From contig JBDHBX010000008.1 of assembly GCA_039592335.1 (NCBI GenBank), positions 1-64,000 on the forward strand: a stretch of 64,000 bases of DNA, in the 5' to 3' direction. Positions 52,115 to 61,007 of this stretch are shown one piece after another. A program made the position numbers and the translations under genes. The notes beneath the pieces were generated by a model that saw nothing but the letters and a program-made list of their open reading frames with translations, was not told where the DNA came from and did not search any database. The first letter of the stretch is position 1, and every line of letters begins with the position of its first letter. Source of the DNA: WVYX01 sp039592335. Its GTDB lineage: Bacteria > Gemmatimonadota > Gemmatimonadetes > Gemmatimonadales > GWC2-71-9.

Positions 52115-53141
52115 ACACTCGGAGCGCGACCCCGAAGCTCACCCCTCCCCACGCCACCAGCAGCGCCAGCAACCCGGCACTCGCCACGAGCGGGGCGCCA
52201 TCGAGCAACACCGACCGGAGCGCGTCGTTCAGTGCCGTGAGCGGGAGCGCCCGCACGAACGGCTGCATCGCCTCGGGAAAGTGGGAGTAGGCGAAGAACA
52301 CGCCCGAGAAGATCCACATCGGGACCATCACGAGATTCATGATCCCCGAGACTCCCTCGATCGTCCTGGCCCGGCTCGCCACGAGCAGGCCCAGTCCCGA
52401 GAACGTCATCGCACCAAGCACCACGATCGCCGCCACGGCCAAGAGCGATCCCCGCACCGGCACGTCGAACACCCAATGGCCGAACAACAGCACCGCCGCG
52501 ACCTCGAAGCCGAGGAAGAAGAGCCGGGCGAGCATGAACGAGAGCATGAACTCGCTCCTGCGCATGGGAGAGGCCAGCAGGCGCTTGAGCAGCTTGTCGT
52601 TGCGCGCCTTCACGATGCCGAAGCCGATCCCCCACATCCCGGTCCCCATGATGTTGAGGCCGATGAGCCCGGGGATCAGGAAGTCGATGTAGCGCGCCCC
52701 GGGCTCCATGACCTTGACGTCGCGGATCTCGATCACGTCCCTTCGCCCGGCGGTCTCCTGCAGCGCATCCCGCACCACCAGCCGCGCCACGTCGCTCTCG
52801 GTGCGCGTGGAGTCATACCGCAGCGCCAACGGATCGCCCGGCGACACGACCAACGCCACACGCCCGGTGCGCAAGCGATACTCCGCCGCGGCGCTGTCCA
52901 GCAGCACGGCCTCCACCCGCTCGGCCTCGTCGAGTGCCGTCATGAGGGTGGCGGCGCCGGCGGCGTCCTCCACCGCGATGCGCACGACCTCGGGGCCGCG
53001 ACTCTTGAACGCGAGACCGAGGGCAAACGCCAGCACGATGGGGAACGCGAACACCCAGAACATCGCTTCGGGCTCCCGCGTGAACTCGCGGATGCGCCAC
53101 AGCGTGAGCTGAACGATGCTCCCCGCTCTCGGCCTATTCAT
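52101..53141 (-). CDS. ABC-2 type transporter permease
   Basis: 346 residues. One N-terminal helix (FWVFAFPIVLAFALGLAF) precedes a large extracytoplasmic loop (about residues 45-160). Five further helices follow, including FLIPGLIGLNIMGTGMWGIG and FSGLGLLVASRARTIEGVSG and the MVPMWIFSGVFF segment typical of ABC-2 exporters. The layout matches YhaP/NatB or daunorubicin-type exporters. The 8-base overlap with the ATPase gene shows they form one transporter. ATG 53141 lies at the beginning of the hydrophobic part. Confidence 0.88.
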   Translation of the reverse strand: MNRPRAGSIVQLTLWRIREFTREPEAMFWVFAFPIVLAFALGLAFKSRGPEVVRIAVEDAAGAATLMTALDEAERVEAVLLDSAAAEYRLRTGRVALVVSPGDPLALRYDSTRTESDVARLVVRDALQETAGRRDVIEIRDVKVMEPGARYIDFLIPGLIGLNIMGTGMWGIGFGIVKARNDKLLKRLLASPMRRSEFMLSFMLARLFFLGFEVAAVLLFGHWVFDVPVRGSLLAVAAIVVLGAMTFSGLGLLVASRARTIEGVSGIMNLVMVPMWIFSGVFFAYSHFPEAMQPFVRALPLTALNDALRSVLLDGAPLVASAGLLALLVAWGGVSFGVALRVFRWR

Positions 53142-54066
53142 CGCGCAGGTGCCTCCCGGTGAGGGAGAGGAAGACATCCTCCAGGGTGGCATGGTGCGTC
53201 GTCAGCTCGCTCAGCGCGGTGCCCTGCCGGTCCAACAGCTTCATCAACGCCGGAACGGCCTCGTGCACCCGGCTCGCCGTCAGGTGAAGCTTGCTGTCGC
53301 CGTGCGCCACGTGCTCCACACCGGGGAGCGCCGCCAGCGTCTCGTCGTCCGGCGCGGCGCCCTGCTCCAGGGCGAACTCCACCACGTGCTCCGCCCCCAA
53401 CGAGGCGATCAGCTCTCGCGGCGATCCGAGAGCGATGATCTTGCCATGGTCGATGACGGCCACCCGATCGCACAGACGCTCCGCTTCCTCCATGTAGTGG
53501 GTCGTGAGCAGCACCGTTCCGCCGCGGCGACGGAAATCCGCGATGATCCCCCACAGCTGGCGCCGGGACTGTGGATCGAGACCCGTCGTCGGTTCGTCGA
53601 GGAACAGGATGTCGGGGTCGCTCACCAGCGCGCAGGCCACCGCCAGGCGCTGCCGCTGCCCACCGGAGAGCTTGCCGACCCAGGCGCGACGCTTCTCTTC
53701 GAGCTGCACCATGCGCAGCACGTCCGTGACCTCGTTCCCCTGCCGGTAGAAGCTGCGGAACAGGCGCACCGCCTCTTCGACACTCAGCTTGTCCGGCAGC
53801 TTGGTCTCCTGTAGTTGCGTTCCGAAGCGTTCCCGCAACTCGGCCTCGTGGCGTCTCCAACCGAGCCCCAGCACCTCCACCTCACCGCCATCGGGGATCA
53901 GCAGCCCCTGGAGGATCTCAATGGTGGTGGTCTTCCCGGCCCCGTTGGGACCGAGCATGCCGAAGCACTCGCCCTGCCGCACCTCGAGATCGATTCCGGC
54001 GACGGCGACGACATCGGGCGGGTAGCGTTTGACGAGCCCGCGACACGCGATAGCCACTGCAGACAT
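53134..54066 (-). CDS. ABC transporter ATP-binding protein (ABC-2 exporter)
   Basis: 310 residues. Walker A GPNGAGKTTT (about 40-49), signature LSGGQRQRLAVA, Walker B ILFLDEPTTGLDP and the H-loop LLTTHYMEEAERL are all intact. The C-terminal about 80 residues form the accessory domain common in DrrA/CcmA-type exporters. It pairs with the permease encoded immediately downstream. ATG 54066 is used; a TTG at 54075 is the alternative. No strong ribosome site is seen. Confidence 0.9.
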   Translation of the reverse strand: MSAVAIACRGLVKRYPPDVVAVAGIDLEVRQGECFGMLGPNGAGKTTTIEILQGLLIPDGGEVEVLGLGWRRHEAELRERFGTQLQETKLPDKLSVEEAVRLFRSFYRQGNEVTDVLRMVQLEEKRRAWVGKLSGGQRQRLAVACALVSDPDILFLDEPTTGLDPQSRRQLWGIIADFRRRGGTVLLTTHYMEEAERLCDRVAVIDHGKIIALGSPRELIASLGAEHVVEFALEQGAAPDDETLAALPGVEHVAHGDSKLHLTASRVHEAVPALMKLLDRQGTALSELTTHHATLEDVFLSLTGRHLRDE

Positions 54067-54151
54067 GCCCGGCAATCAAGGGGGTGCTTGCGCGAGAAGC
54101 AAGCGCTCGATCGGCTGGCGCCCGCACGCTTGGCGCGGCAGCTTCCGCACC

Positions 54152-55465
54152 ATGACCATCGCGCTCTCCCTGGCGGCGATCGTGGCGGCGTGGGTGCTGC
54201 TGCTCTTGAAGGTCGAGCCGGTGCCCACCTGGTTCTACGTCTTCGTGTGGTATCCCACCCTGGTGCTGCTGGATGGGCTGGTAAGCCGGCGCGAGCACGA
54301 ACGTCCGGTGTACCGCAGCGCGGGGCGAGCACTTTCCCTGCTGGCGTGGTCCCCGGTGGTGTGGCTCCTGTTCGAGGCCGCCAACTTCCGCCTGCGGAAC
54401 TGGTACTACGTCTTTCTGCCGTTCCATCCCGCGGAGCGCTGGCTGGGCATCATCCTGTCCTTCGCCACCGTGCTGCCGGCGCTGTTCCTCACGGCGCGCC
54501 TGCTGGACAGCGCGGGCGTCGGCCGGACCTGGCGCAGCCGGCCGGTGACGGTGCACCGCTGGCATCTCGACGCCTCCGTGGGGCTTGGTCTGTTGACGCT
54601 CGCCCTCGCGCTCGCCATGCCACAGCTGTTCTTTCCCCTCACCTGGGGCGCACTATGGCTCCTTGCCGAGCCGGCCGTGTACCGCCGCCACCCGGAGTGG
54701 TCCCTGTTCCACGACATCGAGCGCGGCGAGTGGGGGCGCATCGCGCGCCTCCTGCTCGGGGGATTCCTCGTAGGCGTGCTGTGGGAGTGCTACAACTTCT
54801 GGGCGCACGGCAAGTGGATCTACACCGTCCCGTGGCTCGAGCACGTCAGACTGTTCGAGATGCCGCCTCTCGGGTTCGTCGGCTTCCCCCTCTTCGCCCT
54901 CGAGGCATGGACCCTGTACCACGCCCTCGCCGCGTTTGGCGTGGCGGTGCCGTTCGACGGCGGCCGTACACCAACCAGGCGTCACCTCTTCCTGACCGCG
55001 CCCGCGGCCCTGGGCCTCACGGTCGGCATCCTGCTGGGCATGGAGGCTTGGACCATCAGCTCAACCGCCCCACGGGTGGCGGAGCTCCCCGGTGTCCCGG
55101 CGGCACATCTCTCGGCGGTGCAGCAGACGCGTCCCGCCTCCGTGTTCGCGCTCGCGGCGGCCGCGCCTGACGTCCTGGCCCGGCAGGCGGGCCTCGCGGT
55201 AGACGATGCACGTGCCGTGATCAACGCGAGCCGGCTCGTCACCCTACGGGGGATCGGTACCGCCCATGCACGAACGCTCCAGCGGGTAGGCGTCACCACG
55301 GTGTGCCAGCTGGCGGGCCGGGAGCCGGCCGCGCTGTGGAGCGCCGTCCACCAGGCGCTGGCCGAGGGCGGGTCGGCCGTGACGCTCGGACCGGCACCAC
55401 GTCCGATCGCCGCCGAGGTGGGGGTCTGGGTGCGGGCCGCGCGGCGCGATTGCGCGACTGGTTAG
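54152..55465 (+). CDS. Polytopic membrane protein with C-terminal HhH/DUF4332-like segment
   Basis: 437 residues. Roughly seven or eight hydrophobic helices cover residues 1-310 (IALSLAAIVAAWVLLLL, LSLLAWSPVVWLLFEA, ASVGLGLLTLALALAM, and others). A cytoplasmic or periplasmic tail of about 125 residues follows. Near 375-400 the tail reads LVTLRGIGTAHARTLQRVGV, a helix-hairpin-helix-like motif as in DUF4332, normally found in DNA-binding or structural contexts. ATG 54152 fits the membrane start best; ATG 54065 would add a polar N-terminus and overlap the divergent ATPase start. The function is unknown, and the fusion of this motif to a membrane domain is unusual. Confidence 0.6.
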   Translation: MTIALSLAAIVAAWVLLLLKVEPVPTWFYVFVWYPTLVLLDGLVSRREHERPVYRSAGRALSLLAWSPVVWLLFEAANFRLRNWYYVFLPFHPAERWLGIILSFATVLPALFLTARLLDSAGVGRTWRSRPVTVHRWHLDASVGLGLLTLALALAMPQLFFPLTWGALWLLAEPAVYRRHPEWSLFHDIERGEWGRIARLLLGGFLVGVLWECYNFWAHGKWIYTVPWLEHVRLFEMPPLGFVGFPLFALEAWTLYHALAAFGVAVPFDGGRTPTRRHLFLTAPAALGLTVGILLGMEAWTISSTAPRVAELPGVPAAHLSAVQQTRPASVFALAAAAPDVLARQAGLAVDDARAVINASRLVTLRGIGTAHARTLQRVGVTTVCQLAGREPAALWSAVHQALAEGGSAVTLGPAPRPIAAEVGVWVRAARRDCATG

Positions 55466-55468
55466 CTT
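55463..55468 (+). promoter_or_regulatory. Candidate -10 box TAGCTT of the membrane-anchored hydrolase
   Basis: TAGCTT includes the TAG stop of the preceding gene and ends 8 bases before ATG 55477. No Shine-Dalgarno sequence is present. Same spacing as the TAACTT boxes before the FHA-protease and zinc-ribbon kinase. Confidence 0.35.
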
Positions 55469-55476
55469 TCGTGCCC

Positions 55477-56313
55477 ATGTTATCGGTCGCGCTCAAGGTT
55501 CTCGCGGCACTGGCGATCATCTACGCGCTGGTGGTGCTCCTAGCTTGGCGGTTTCAGGACCGGATCGCCTTCCCCGGTTCCGCTGGTCCGCTGCCAGCCC
55601 CCGCGGCCGTCGGCATCCCCGACGGAGAGCTGATCACCGTCACCACGGAGGACGGCATCGAGCTGCGCGGCTGGTACCTCCCACCCAATCCGGCCCCGCC
55701 CGAGGGCGCGCGCGCCCCCGGGCTGATCTGGTTCTACGGCAACATGGAGACGGTGGGCGGGCTCGCACCGGTGCTGCGGGAGTTCCGGCCTCCCGGGATC
55801 GGCATGGTGGTGCTCGACTACCGCGGTTACGGCCAGAGCGGCGGCACCCCGACGGAGGCGGGAATCTACAAGGACGCCGAGGCCGCCTGGCACTTTCTCA
55901 CGGACCGCCCCGAGATCGACTCGACCCGCATCGCGGTCTACGGCCGCTCCGTGGGGAGCGCGGTGGCGCTGTACCTCGCCACCGAACACCCGGCGCGCGT
56001 CGTCGTGCTGGAGTCGGCGTTCACCAGCGGCCGCGAGATGGCCGACAAGCACTACGCCATGCTGCCCAGCTCGTTGCTGCAGCTTCGCCTCGACAACCGC
56101 GAGCGCGCGGAGCGCCTCACGGTCCCGCTGCTCGTCTTCCACGGAACCGACGACTGGATCGCGCCGTTCGAGATGGGACACGCGATCGCAAAGGCAGGCC
56201 GGGCCGAGCTGTTCGTGCCGCTCGACGGCTCCGGCCACAACGAGACCTACACCGTCGGCGGAGCGATGTACCGCGACACATTCCACGCCTTCCTGGAGAA
56301 GCACCTCGAGTAG
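55477..56313 (+). CDS. Membrane-anchored alpha/beta hydrolase (ABHD13/BEM46-like)
   Basis: 278 residues. One N-terminal helix (LKVLAALAIIYALVVLLAW) is followed by a hydrolase domain: LIWFYGN oxyanion region, VLDYRGYGQSGG, nucleophile elbow YGRSVGSAVAL (Ser about 160), acid HGTDDWIAP and base DGSGHNET. The order and the WFYGNM/YRGYGQSGG pair resemble the ABHD13/BEM46 group. GTG 55471 could also start it. It follows the membrane protein directly. Confidence 0.85.
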   Translation: MLSVALKVLAALAIIYALVVLLAWRFQDRIAFPGSAGPLPAPAAVGIPDGELITVTTEDGIELRGWYLPPNPAPPEGARAPGLIWFYGNMETVGGLAPVLREFRPPGIGMVVLDYRGYGQSGGTPTEAGIYKDAEAAWHFLTDRPEIDSTRIAVYGRSVGSAVALYLATEHPARVVVLESAFTSGREMADKHYAMLPSSLLQLRLDNRERAERLTVPLLVFHGTDDWIAPFEMGHAIAKAGRAELFVPLDGSGHNETYTVGGAMYRDTFHAFLEKHLE

Positions 56314-56314
56314 C

Positions 56315-57772
56315 ATGGCCGCCAACCGGCCCCCTCCCGGCGCGAGCCCTGATCATTCGCCGCAGACGTTCAAGCGCACGCTCGAGCGCGTGAGCGAGAT
56401 GGCGACCGCCTACCTGCGTGAGCTCCCCGAGCGCGAGGCCTTCCGCCGTCCGCCGGACGACGTCGCTGATCGCCTGCTGAACGCGCCACTGCCCCAGGCG
56501 AGCGCGTCCATCGAGGAGATCCTCAGCGAGATCGAGCGAGAGATCCTGCCGTACTCGCTCGGGATCGGGCACCCGCGTTGGTGGGGGTTCGTACGGGCCT
56601 CGGCCCATCCGGTCGGGATGGCGAGCGAGCTACTGGCCACCACCATGAACAGCAACTGCGCCGGCAGCGCGCAGATCGCCACGCACCTCGAGCTCACGGT
56701 GCTGCGCTGGCTCGCCGAGCTCGTCGGGTATCGCTCCGACGCCGGCGGTCTCCTGATGAGCGGGGGGTCGGCTGCGAACTTCGTGGCCCTCGCCGCGATG
56801 CGCGAACGACAGCTCCCGGGCACCCGCACCCAGGGGATGGCGGTGCGGAGCGACCGCGTCACGGTGTACGCCACCCGCGAGGTGCACGGATGCGTGAACC
56901 GCGCGGTGGAGCTGCTCGGGGTGGGAAGCGATGCCTTGCGGTGGGTCCCGGTGGACCGCAACCGGCGGATGGATGTTGGGGCATTCGCGCGGATGGTGGC
57001 GGAGGACCGCTCCGCCGGTGCCACCCCGGTCTGCGTGGTTGCCACCGCAGGCACCGTGAACAGTGGAGCGGTGGACCCGCTCGCAGACATCGCGGAGATC
57101 GCGCAGCACGAGGGTCTCTGGTTTCACGTCGACGGTGCGTATGGTGCAGTGGGCGCGGCGCTTCCAGAACTCGCGGAGCAGTATCGGGGACTCGACCGAG
57201 CCGACAGCATCGTGGTCGACCCGCACAAGTGGCTGTACGTCCCGTATGAGGCAGGAGCCGTACTCGTGCGTGACCCGGAAAGCCTGCACCAGGCGTTCGC
57301 CACGCAGGCCGATTACCTCGAGGTCCAGCATGAGGATTACTTCAACGGGCCCCTCTGGTTCCACGAGCGCGGACCCCAGCTCTCGAGGGGCTTCCGCGCG
57401 CTCAAGGTGTGGGCGGTGATGCGGCACATCGGGATGGAGGGATACCGTGAGCTGTGGCGTGGTGATCTCACGATCGCTGCAGAGCTGAGGCGGCTCGTCG
57501 CAGCCGACACGACGCTGGAGCTCGCGCCCTCGACCTACTTGAGCGTCTGCTGCTTCCGCTACGTGCCCGAGCACAGCGACCCGAATGCGTTCAACCGCGT
57601 CTTGCTGGATCGCATCCACCGGGACGGCCGGCTGTTCGTGTCGGGCACGACCTTGGAGGGCACGTTCTATCTCCGAGCGTGCATCATCAACTTCCGCAGC
57701 ACGCTGGACGACGCGCGCATCGCGGTCGAGACGGTGCGGGAGTTGGGGGAGGAGCTAGAACGGGAACGGTAG
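56315..57772 (+). CDS. PLP-dependent amino-acid decarboxylase (group II)
   Basis: 485 residues with the fold-type I decarboxylase pattern: HPRWWGFVRASAHPVGMASE, LLMSGGSAANFVAL, VVATAGTVNSGAVDPL, WFHVDGAYGAVGA (cofactor Asp) and VVDPHKWLYVP with the Schiff-base Lys near residue 307. This is the aromatic-L-amino-acid/glutamate decarboxylase family; the substrate cannot be fixed from sequence alone. It starts one base after the preceding stop. Confidence 0.88.
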   Translation: MAANRPPPGASPDHSPQTFKRTLERVSEMATAYLRELPEREAFRRPPDDVADRLLNAPLPQASASIEEILSEIEREILPYSLGIGHPRWWGFVRASAHPVGMASELLATTMNSNCAGSAQIATHLELTVLRWLAELVGYRSDAGGLLMSGGSAANFVALAAMRERQLPGTRTQGMAVRSDRVTVYATREVHGCVNRAVELLGVGSDALRWVPVDRNRRMDVGAFARMVAEDRSAGATPVCVVATAGTVNSGAVDPLADIAEIAQHEGLWFHVDGAYGAVGAALPELAEQYRGLDRADSIVVDPHKWLYVPYEAGAVLVRDPESLHQAFATQADYLEVQHEDYFNGPLWFHERGPQLSRGFRALKVWAVMRHIGMEGYRELWRGDLTIAAELRRLVAADTTLELAPSTYLSVCCFRYVPEHSDPNAFNRVLLDRIHRDGRLFVSGTTLEGTFYLRACIINFRSTLDDARIAVETVRELGEELERER

Positions 57773-57932
57773 CGCGAGCCTCACTGCATCCGAGGATCGC
57801 GGACTACCAACACCGTCCGTGTCGTACGGTTCCCCCTTCCCCGTTGCCCGTTTCCCGGCTCTCGCGCCCCCCTTCCCCAGACAGTAGCTTCTCGCCAGGC
57901 AACTGAGACCGAGACGACGGATGGGGACGACG

Positions 57933-59603
57933 ATGAAACGGCTAACGTTCTTCCTTCTAGCACTCCTCGTCGCGCCGGCGCTGCGAGCGCAGCAGCCGGC
58001 CGACCTGATCGTCACCAACGCACACATCTATACCGTGGACGCGAACCGCCCGCTGGCCGAGGCCATGGCCATTCGGGACGGTCGCGTCGTCTTCGTGGGG
58101 AGCGCGCGGGGTGCCGAGATCTACGCCGGCTCCCACACGCAGCGGCTCGACATGGACGGCAAGACCGTCATCCCCGGAATGGTGGATGCACACGTCCACC
58201 TGATGGGGCTCGGAACGGCGCTGCGCATCGTGGACCTGGTCGGCACGCGCTCCTATGAGGAAGTGATCGCCCGCGTCGTGGAGCGGGCGCGGTTGATGCC
58301 GACTGGTGAGTGGGTTCGCGGTCGCGGCTGGGACCAGAACGACTGGGCCGATACGCGCTTCCCCACGCACGAGGCGCTCTCCCGCGCCGTGCCCGACCAC
58401 CCGGTGTACCTGACGCGGGTGGACGGACATGCCGGGCTAGTGAACGCCAAGGCACTGGAGCTCGCGGGCGTCACGGCGGCGACCGAAGATCCCGATGGCG
58501 GCCGGTTCATCCGCGACGGCGGCGGCAACCCCACCGGCGTGCTCATCGATCGTGCGCAGGGAATCGTGGGGCAGGTGATCCCGTCGGCCTCACGCGAGGA
58601 GCAGCGTGAGGCGGCACTCGCCGCCATCGCCGAGGCCAATCGCTGGGGACTCACGGGTGTCCACGACGCCGGTGTCGGCGCCGGAACCATCGACCTCTAC
58701 GAAGAGCTCGCACGGGAGGGCCGCTACAACCTGCGCAACTACGTGATGATCCGTGGGGGCGACGAAACGCTGCAGCGCTACTTCGACCGGGGCCCGCAGG
58801 ACGGGCTGCACAACCGTGTGTGGATCCGCGCGATCAAGATTACGGCCGACGGAGCGCTGGGGAGCCGTGGCGCGGCCCTGCTGGAGCCCTACTCCGACGA
58901 TCCCCACAACTCGGGGCTGGTCATCACCGGCGAGGAACGGATCCGCGACGTCGCGGTGCGCGCGCTGCAGGAAGGCTTCCAGCTCAACGTCCACGCGATC
59001 GGCGACCGGGGGAATCGGCTCGTGCTGGACGCCTTCGAGTCGGCACTGCAGCAGGTGCCGACCGCCGATCACCGGTTCCGCATCGAGCATGCCCAGGTGC
59101 TCCACTTCCAGGACATTCCGCGCTTCGCGGAGCTCGACGTGCTCCCCTCCATGCAGGGGAGCCATCAAACGAGCGACATGTACTGGGCGATCGACCGGCT
59201 CGGGTGGACGCGGGTCCAGAGCGCCTACGCCTGGCGTACGTTGCTCAACACCGGGGTCGTGGTTCCCAACGGATCGGACTTCCCCGTCGAGTCACCCAAC
59301 CCCCTCATCTCGTTCAAGGCGTTCGTCACTCGGCAGGACGAGAACGGATGGCCGGCCGGCGGCTGGTTCCCCGAAGAGCGCACCACGCGTGAGGAAGCGC
59401 TCAAGAGCATGACGCTGTGGCCGGCGTACGCCGGGTTCATGGAGGAGGTGAGTGGCTCGCTCTCACCCGGCAAGTTCGCGGATTTTGTAGTGCTGGATCA
59501 GGACATCATGGCGATCGCGCCCGAGCGGATCCTGGACACGCAGGTGTTGATGACGGTGTTGGGCGGGCAGGTGGTGTACCGCAGGGACAAGCCGACGACG
59601 TAG
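57933..59603 (+). CDS. Secreted YtcJ-like metal-dependent amidohydrolase
   Basis: 556 residues from ATG 57933, with GGGGACG just upstream; ATG 57921 would add four residues. Signal peptide MKRLTFFLLALLVAPALRAQ. Amidohydrolase family 3 features: VIPGMVDAHVHLMGLG (H-x-H), KITADGALGSRGAALL near 305, NVHAIGDRGNRLVLDAFE near 350, FRIEHAQVLHFQD near 387 and VVPNGSDFPVE near 445. The Asp-rich tail LSPGKFADFVVLD is typical. An extracytoplasmic hydrolase for amides or related small molecules. The 160 bases before it (57773-57932) hold no gene. Confidence 0.87.
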   Translation: MKRLTFFLLALLVAPALRAQQPADLIVTNAHIYTVDANRPLAEAMAIRDGRVVFVGSARGAEIYAGSHTQRLDMDGKTVIPGMVDAHVHLMGLGTALRIVDLVGTRSYEEVIARVVERARLMPTGEWVRGRGWDQNDWADTRFPTHEALSRAVPDHPVYLTRVDGHAGLVNAKALELAGVTAATEDPDGGRFIRDGGGNPTGVLIDRAQGIVGQVIPSASREEQREAALAAIAEANRWGLTGVHDAGVGAGTIDLYEELAREGRYNLRNYVMIRGGDETLQRYFDRGPQDGLHNRVWIRAIKITADGALGSRGAALLEPYSDDPHNSGLVITGEERIRDVAVRALQEGFQLNVHAIGDRGNRLVLDAFESALQQVPTADHRFRIEHAQVLHFQDIPRFAELDVLPSMQGSHQTSDMYWAIDRLGWTRVQSAYAWRTLLNTGVVVPNGSDFPVESPNPLISFKAFVTRQDENGWPAGGWFPEERTTREEALKSMTLWPAYAGFMEEVSGSLSPGKFADFVVLDQDIMAIAPERILDTQVLMTVLGGQVVYRRDKPTT

Positions 59604-59613
59604 GGGGCAGGAG

Positions 59614-59644
59614 CGGGAGGCGCAGCTCGACCGGGCGCCTCCCG
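59614..59644. terminator. 10-bp perfect stem after the YtcJ-like gene
   Basis: CGGGAGGCGC (59614-59623) and GCGCCTCCCG (59635-59644) form a perfect 10-bp stem with an 11-base loop, 10 bases after the TAG at 59603. No T-tract follows. A further GC-rich inverted repeat (GGAGC...GCTCC) lies near 59696-59720. The 213-base convergent gap (59604-59816) holds no gene and is probably a shared termination region. Confidence 0.6.
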
Positions 59645-59816
59645 TCACTCGCTGCAGTTGCCGCCGGCCTTCCGCCCGCCGCCACCCTCCCACCGGGAGC
59701 GGCCTCCGGCCGGCTGCTCCACAGCGGCGGGGCACTGATGCTCACTCTGGGAGGTGCCCGGCCTCGCTGGACCCGGTTCCGTCACCCCCCACGCACTTCC
59801 TCGCCCTGCGTGCCCC

Positions 59817-61007
59817 CTACGCCGCATCAGGCTCCTTGGGGTACACCCGGAACGTCAACAGCCACACGATCCCGACGATCGCGCCCGCGATGAAGAACGG
59901 CGGCGACGCGCCCAGTGCGCCGAACACCGCCGTGGACCAGATGGGCGCGATCACCCGCGCCATGCCGCCGAAGGCCTGCTGCACGCCCAGCGTCTGTCCC
60001 AGCTGCTGTCGCGGCGCGCGGTGGGTCACGAGCGCCGACACCGCCGGGAAGAGACACGCGGTACCGATCGGTACGAGCCCCAGCATGAGCCCCATCGTGA
60101 GCACGCTCTGCGGCAGCGGGATGATCGCGAGTCCCAACGCCAGCAGCCCGGCACCCACGCGCATCAGCTTCACCTCACCCAGCCAATCCACCAGCTTGCC
60201 CAGCATCACGGCTCGCATGATCACGCCGATGGCCCCAACGTACACGAAGAAGATCCAGATATTCTCCTCCGTGATACCGAAGTCGTTGGCGAGGTAGAGC
60301 GCCAGCACCCCGGTCATCGACATGAAACCCAACATGCCGGCGGCATAGATCCAGATCAGCTGAGGGACCTCACGACCCGGGTGTTGCAGCACCTCCATCA
60401 TCATCGTCCGGATCGAGCGGCGCTGCTGCGCCGAAGCCTCGTGCTCGCCGGCCTCGCGCGTGCTCCCCGGGTACGATTCGGGCAGCAGCTTCCAGGCGAA
60501 CACGAGGTTGATCAGACAGAGACCGGCCGCCACGAGACCGGGCGCCTCCGGTCCGAGGCTGAAGGCCAGCGAGCCGATCGCGGGACCGATCATCACGCCG
60601 GCCCCCGTGGCCGCGGAAACCCACCCCAGTGCCTTGGCGCGGTCTTTCGGCTCGGTCACGTCGGCCACGTACGCCTGGAGCACGCCGGTGGTGCCGCCGC
60701 CCAATCCCTGCACGATGCGGGAGAAGAACAGCATGCCGATCGTCACGGCGAACCCGAAGATGGTGAAGGCCACCGCCGACATGCCGAGCCCAACCAGGAT
60801 CGCAAAGCGCCTCCCAAAACGATCGGACGTGCGCCCCCACAGTGGGGAGGACGCGAGTTGGGAGACGGAGAAGCTGGCGATCATCCACCCGATGATCCAC
60901 TCCGCCGCATCCAGGCGCAGGGCGTACAGCGGGAGCAGCGGGAACACCATCGCGAACCCGAGCATGTCCACGAAGGCCGTGGCGAGGAGGACCCAGAGCC
61001 GCTTCAT
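59817..61007 (-). CDS. MFS transporter
   Basis: A 396-residue membrane protein with 12 predicted helices. SSPLWGRTSDRFGRRFAILVG is the loop 2-3 signature of the major facilitator superfamily, and IGPAIGSLAF and QGLGGGTTGVLQAYVADVT are typical of the drug:H+ antiporter (TetA-like) branch. ATG 61007 overlaps the stop of the fused permease (ATGA), so it is cotranscribed with the iron-type ABC importer. The substrate is unknown. Confidence 0.88.
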   Translation of the reverse strand: MKRLWVLLATAFVDMLGFAMVFPLLPLYALRLDAAEWIIGWMIASFSVSQLASSPLWGRTSDRFGRRFAILVGLGMSAVAFTIFGFAVTIGMLFFSRIVQGLGGGTTGVLQAYVADVTEPKDRAKALGWVSAATGAGVMIGPAIGSLAFSLGPEAPGLVAAGLCLINLVFAWKLLPESYPGSTREAGEHEASAQQRRSIRTMMMEVLQHPGREVPQLIWIYAAGMLGFMSMTGVLALYLANDFGITEENIWIFFVYVGAIGVIMRAVMLGKLVDWLGEVKLMRVGAGLLALGLAIIPLPQSVLTMGLMLGLVPIGTACLFPAVSALVTHRAPRQQLGQTLGVQQAFGGMARVIAPIWSTAVFGALGASPPFFIAGAIVGIVWLLTFRVYPKEPDAA

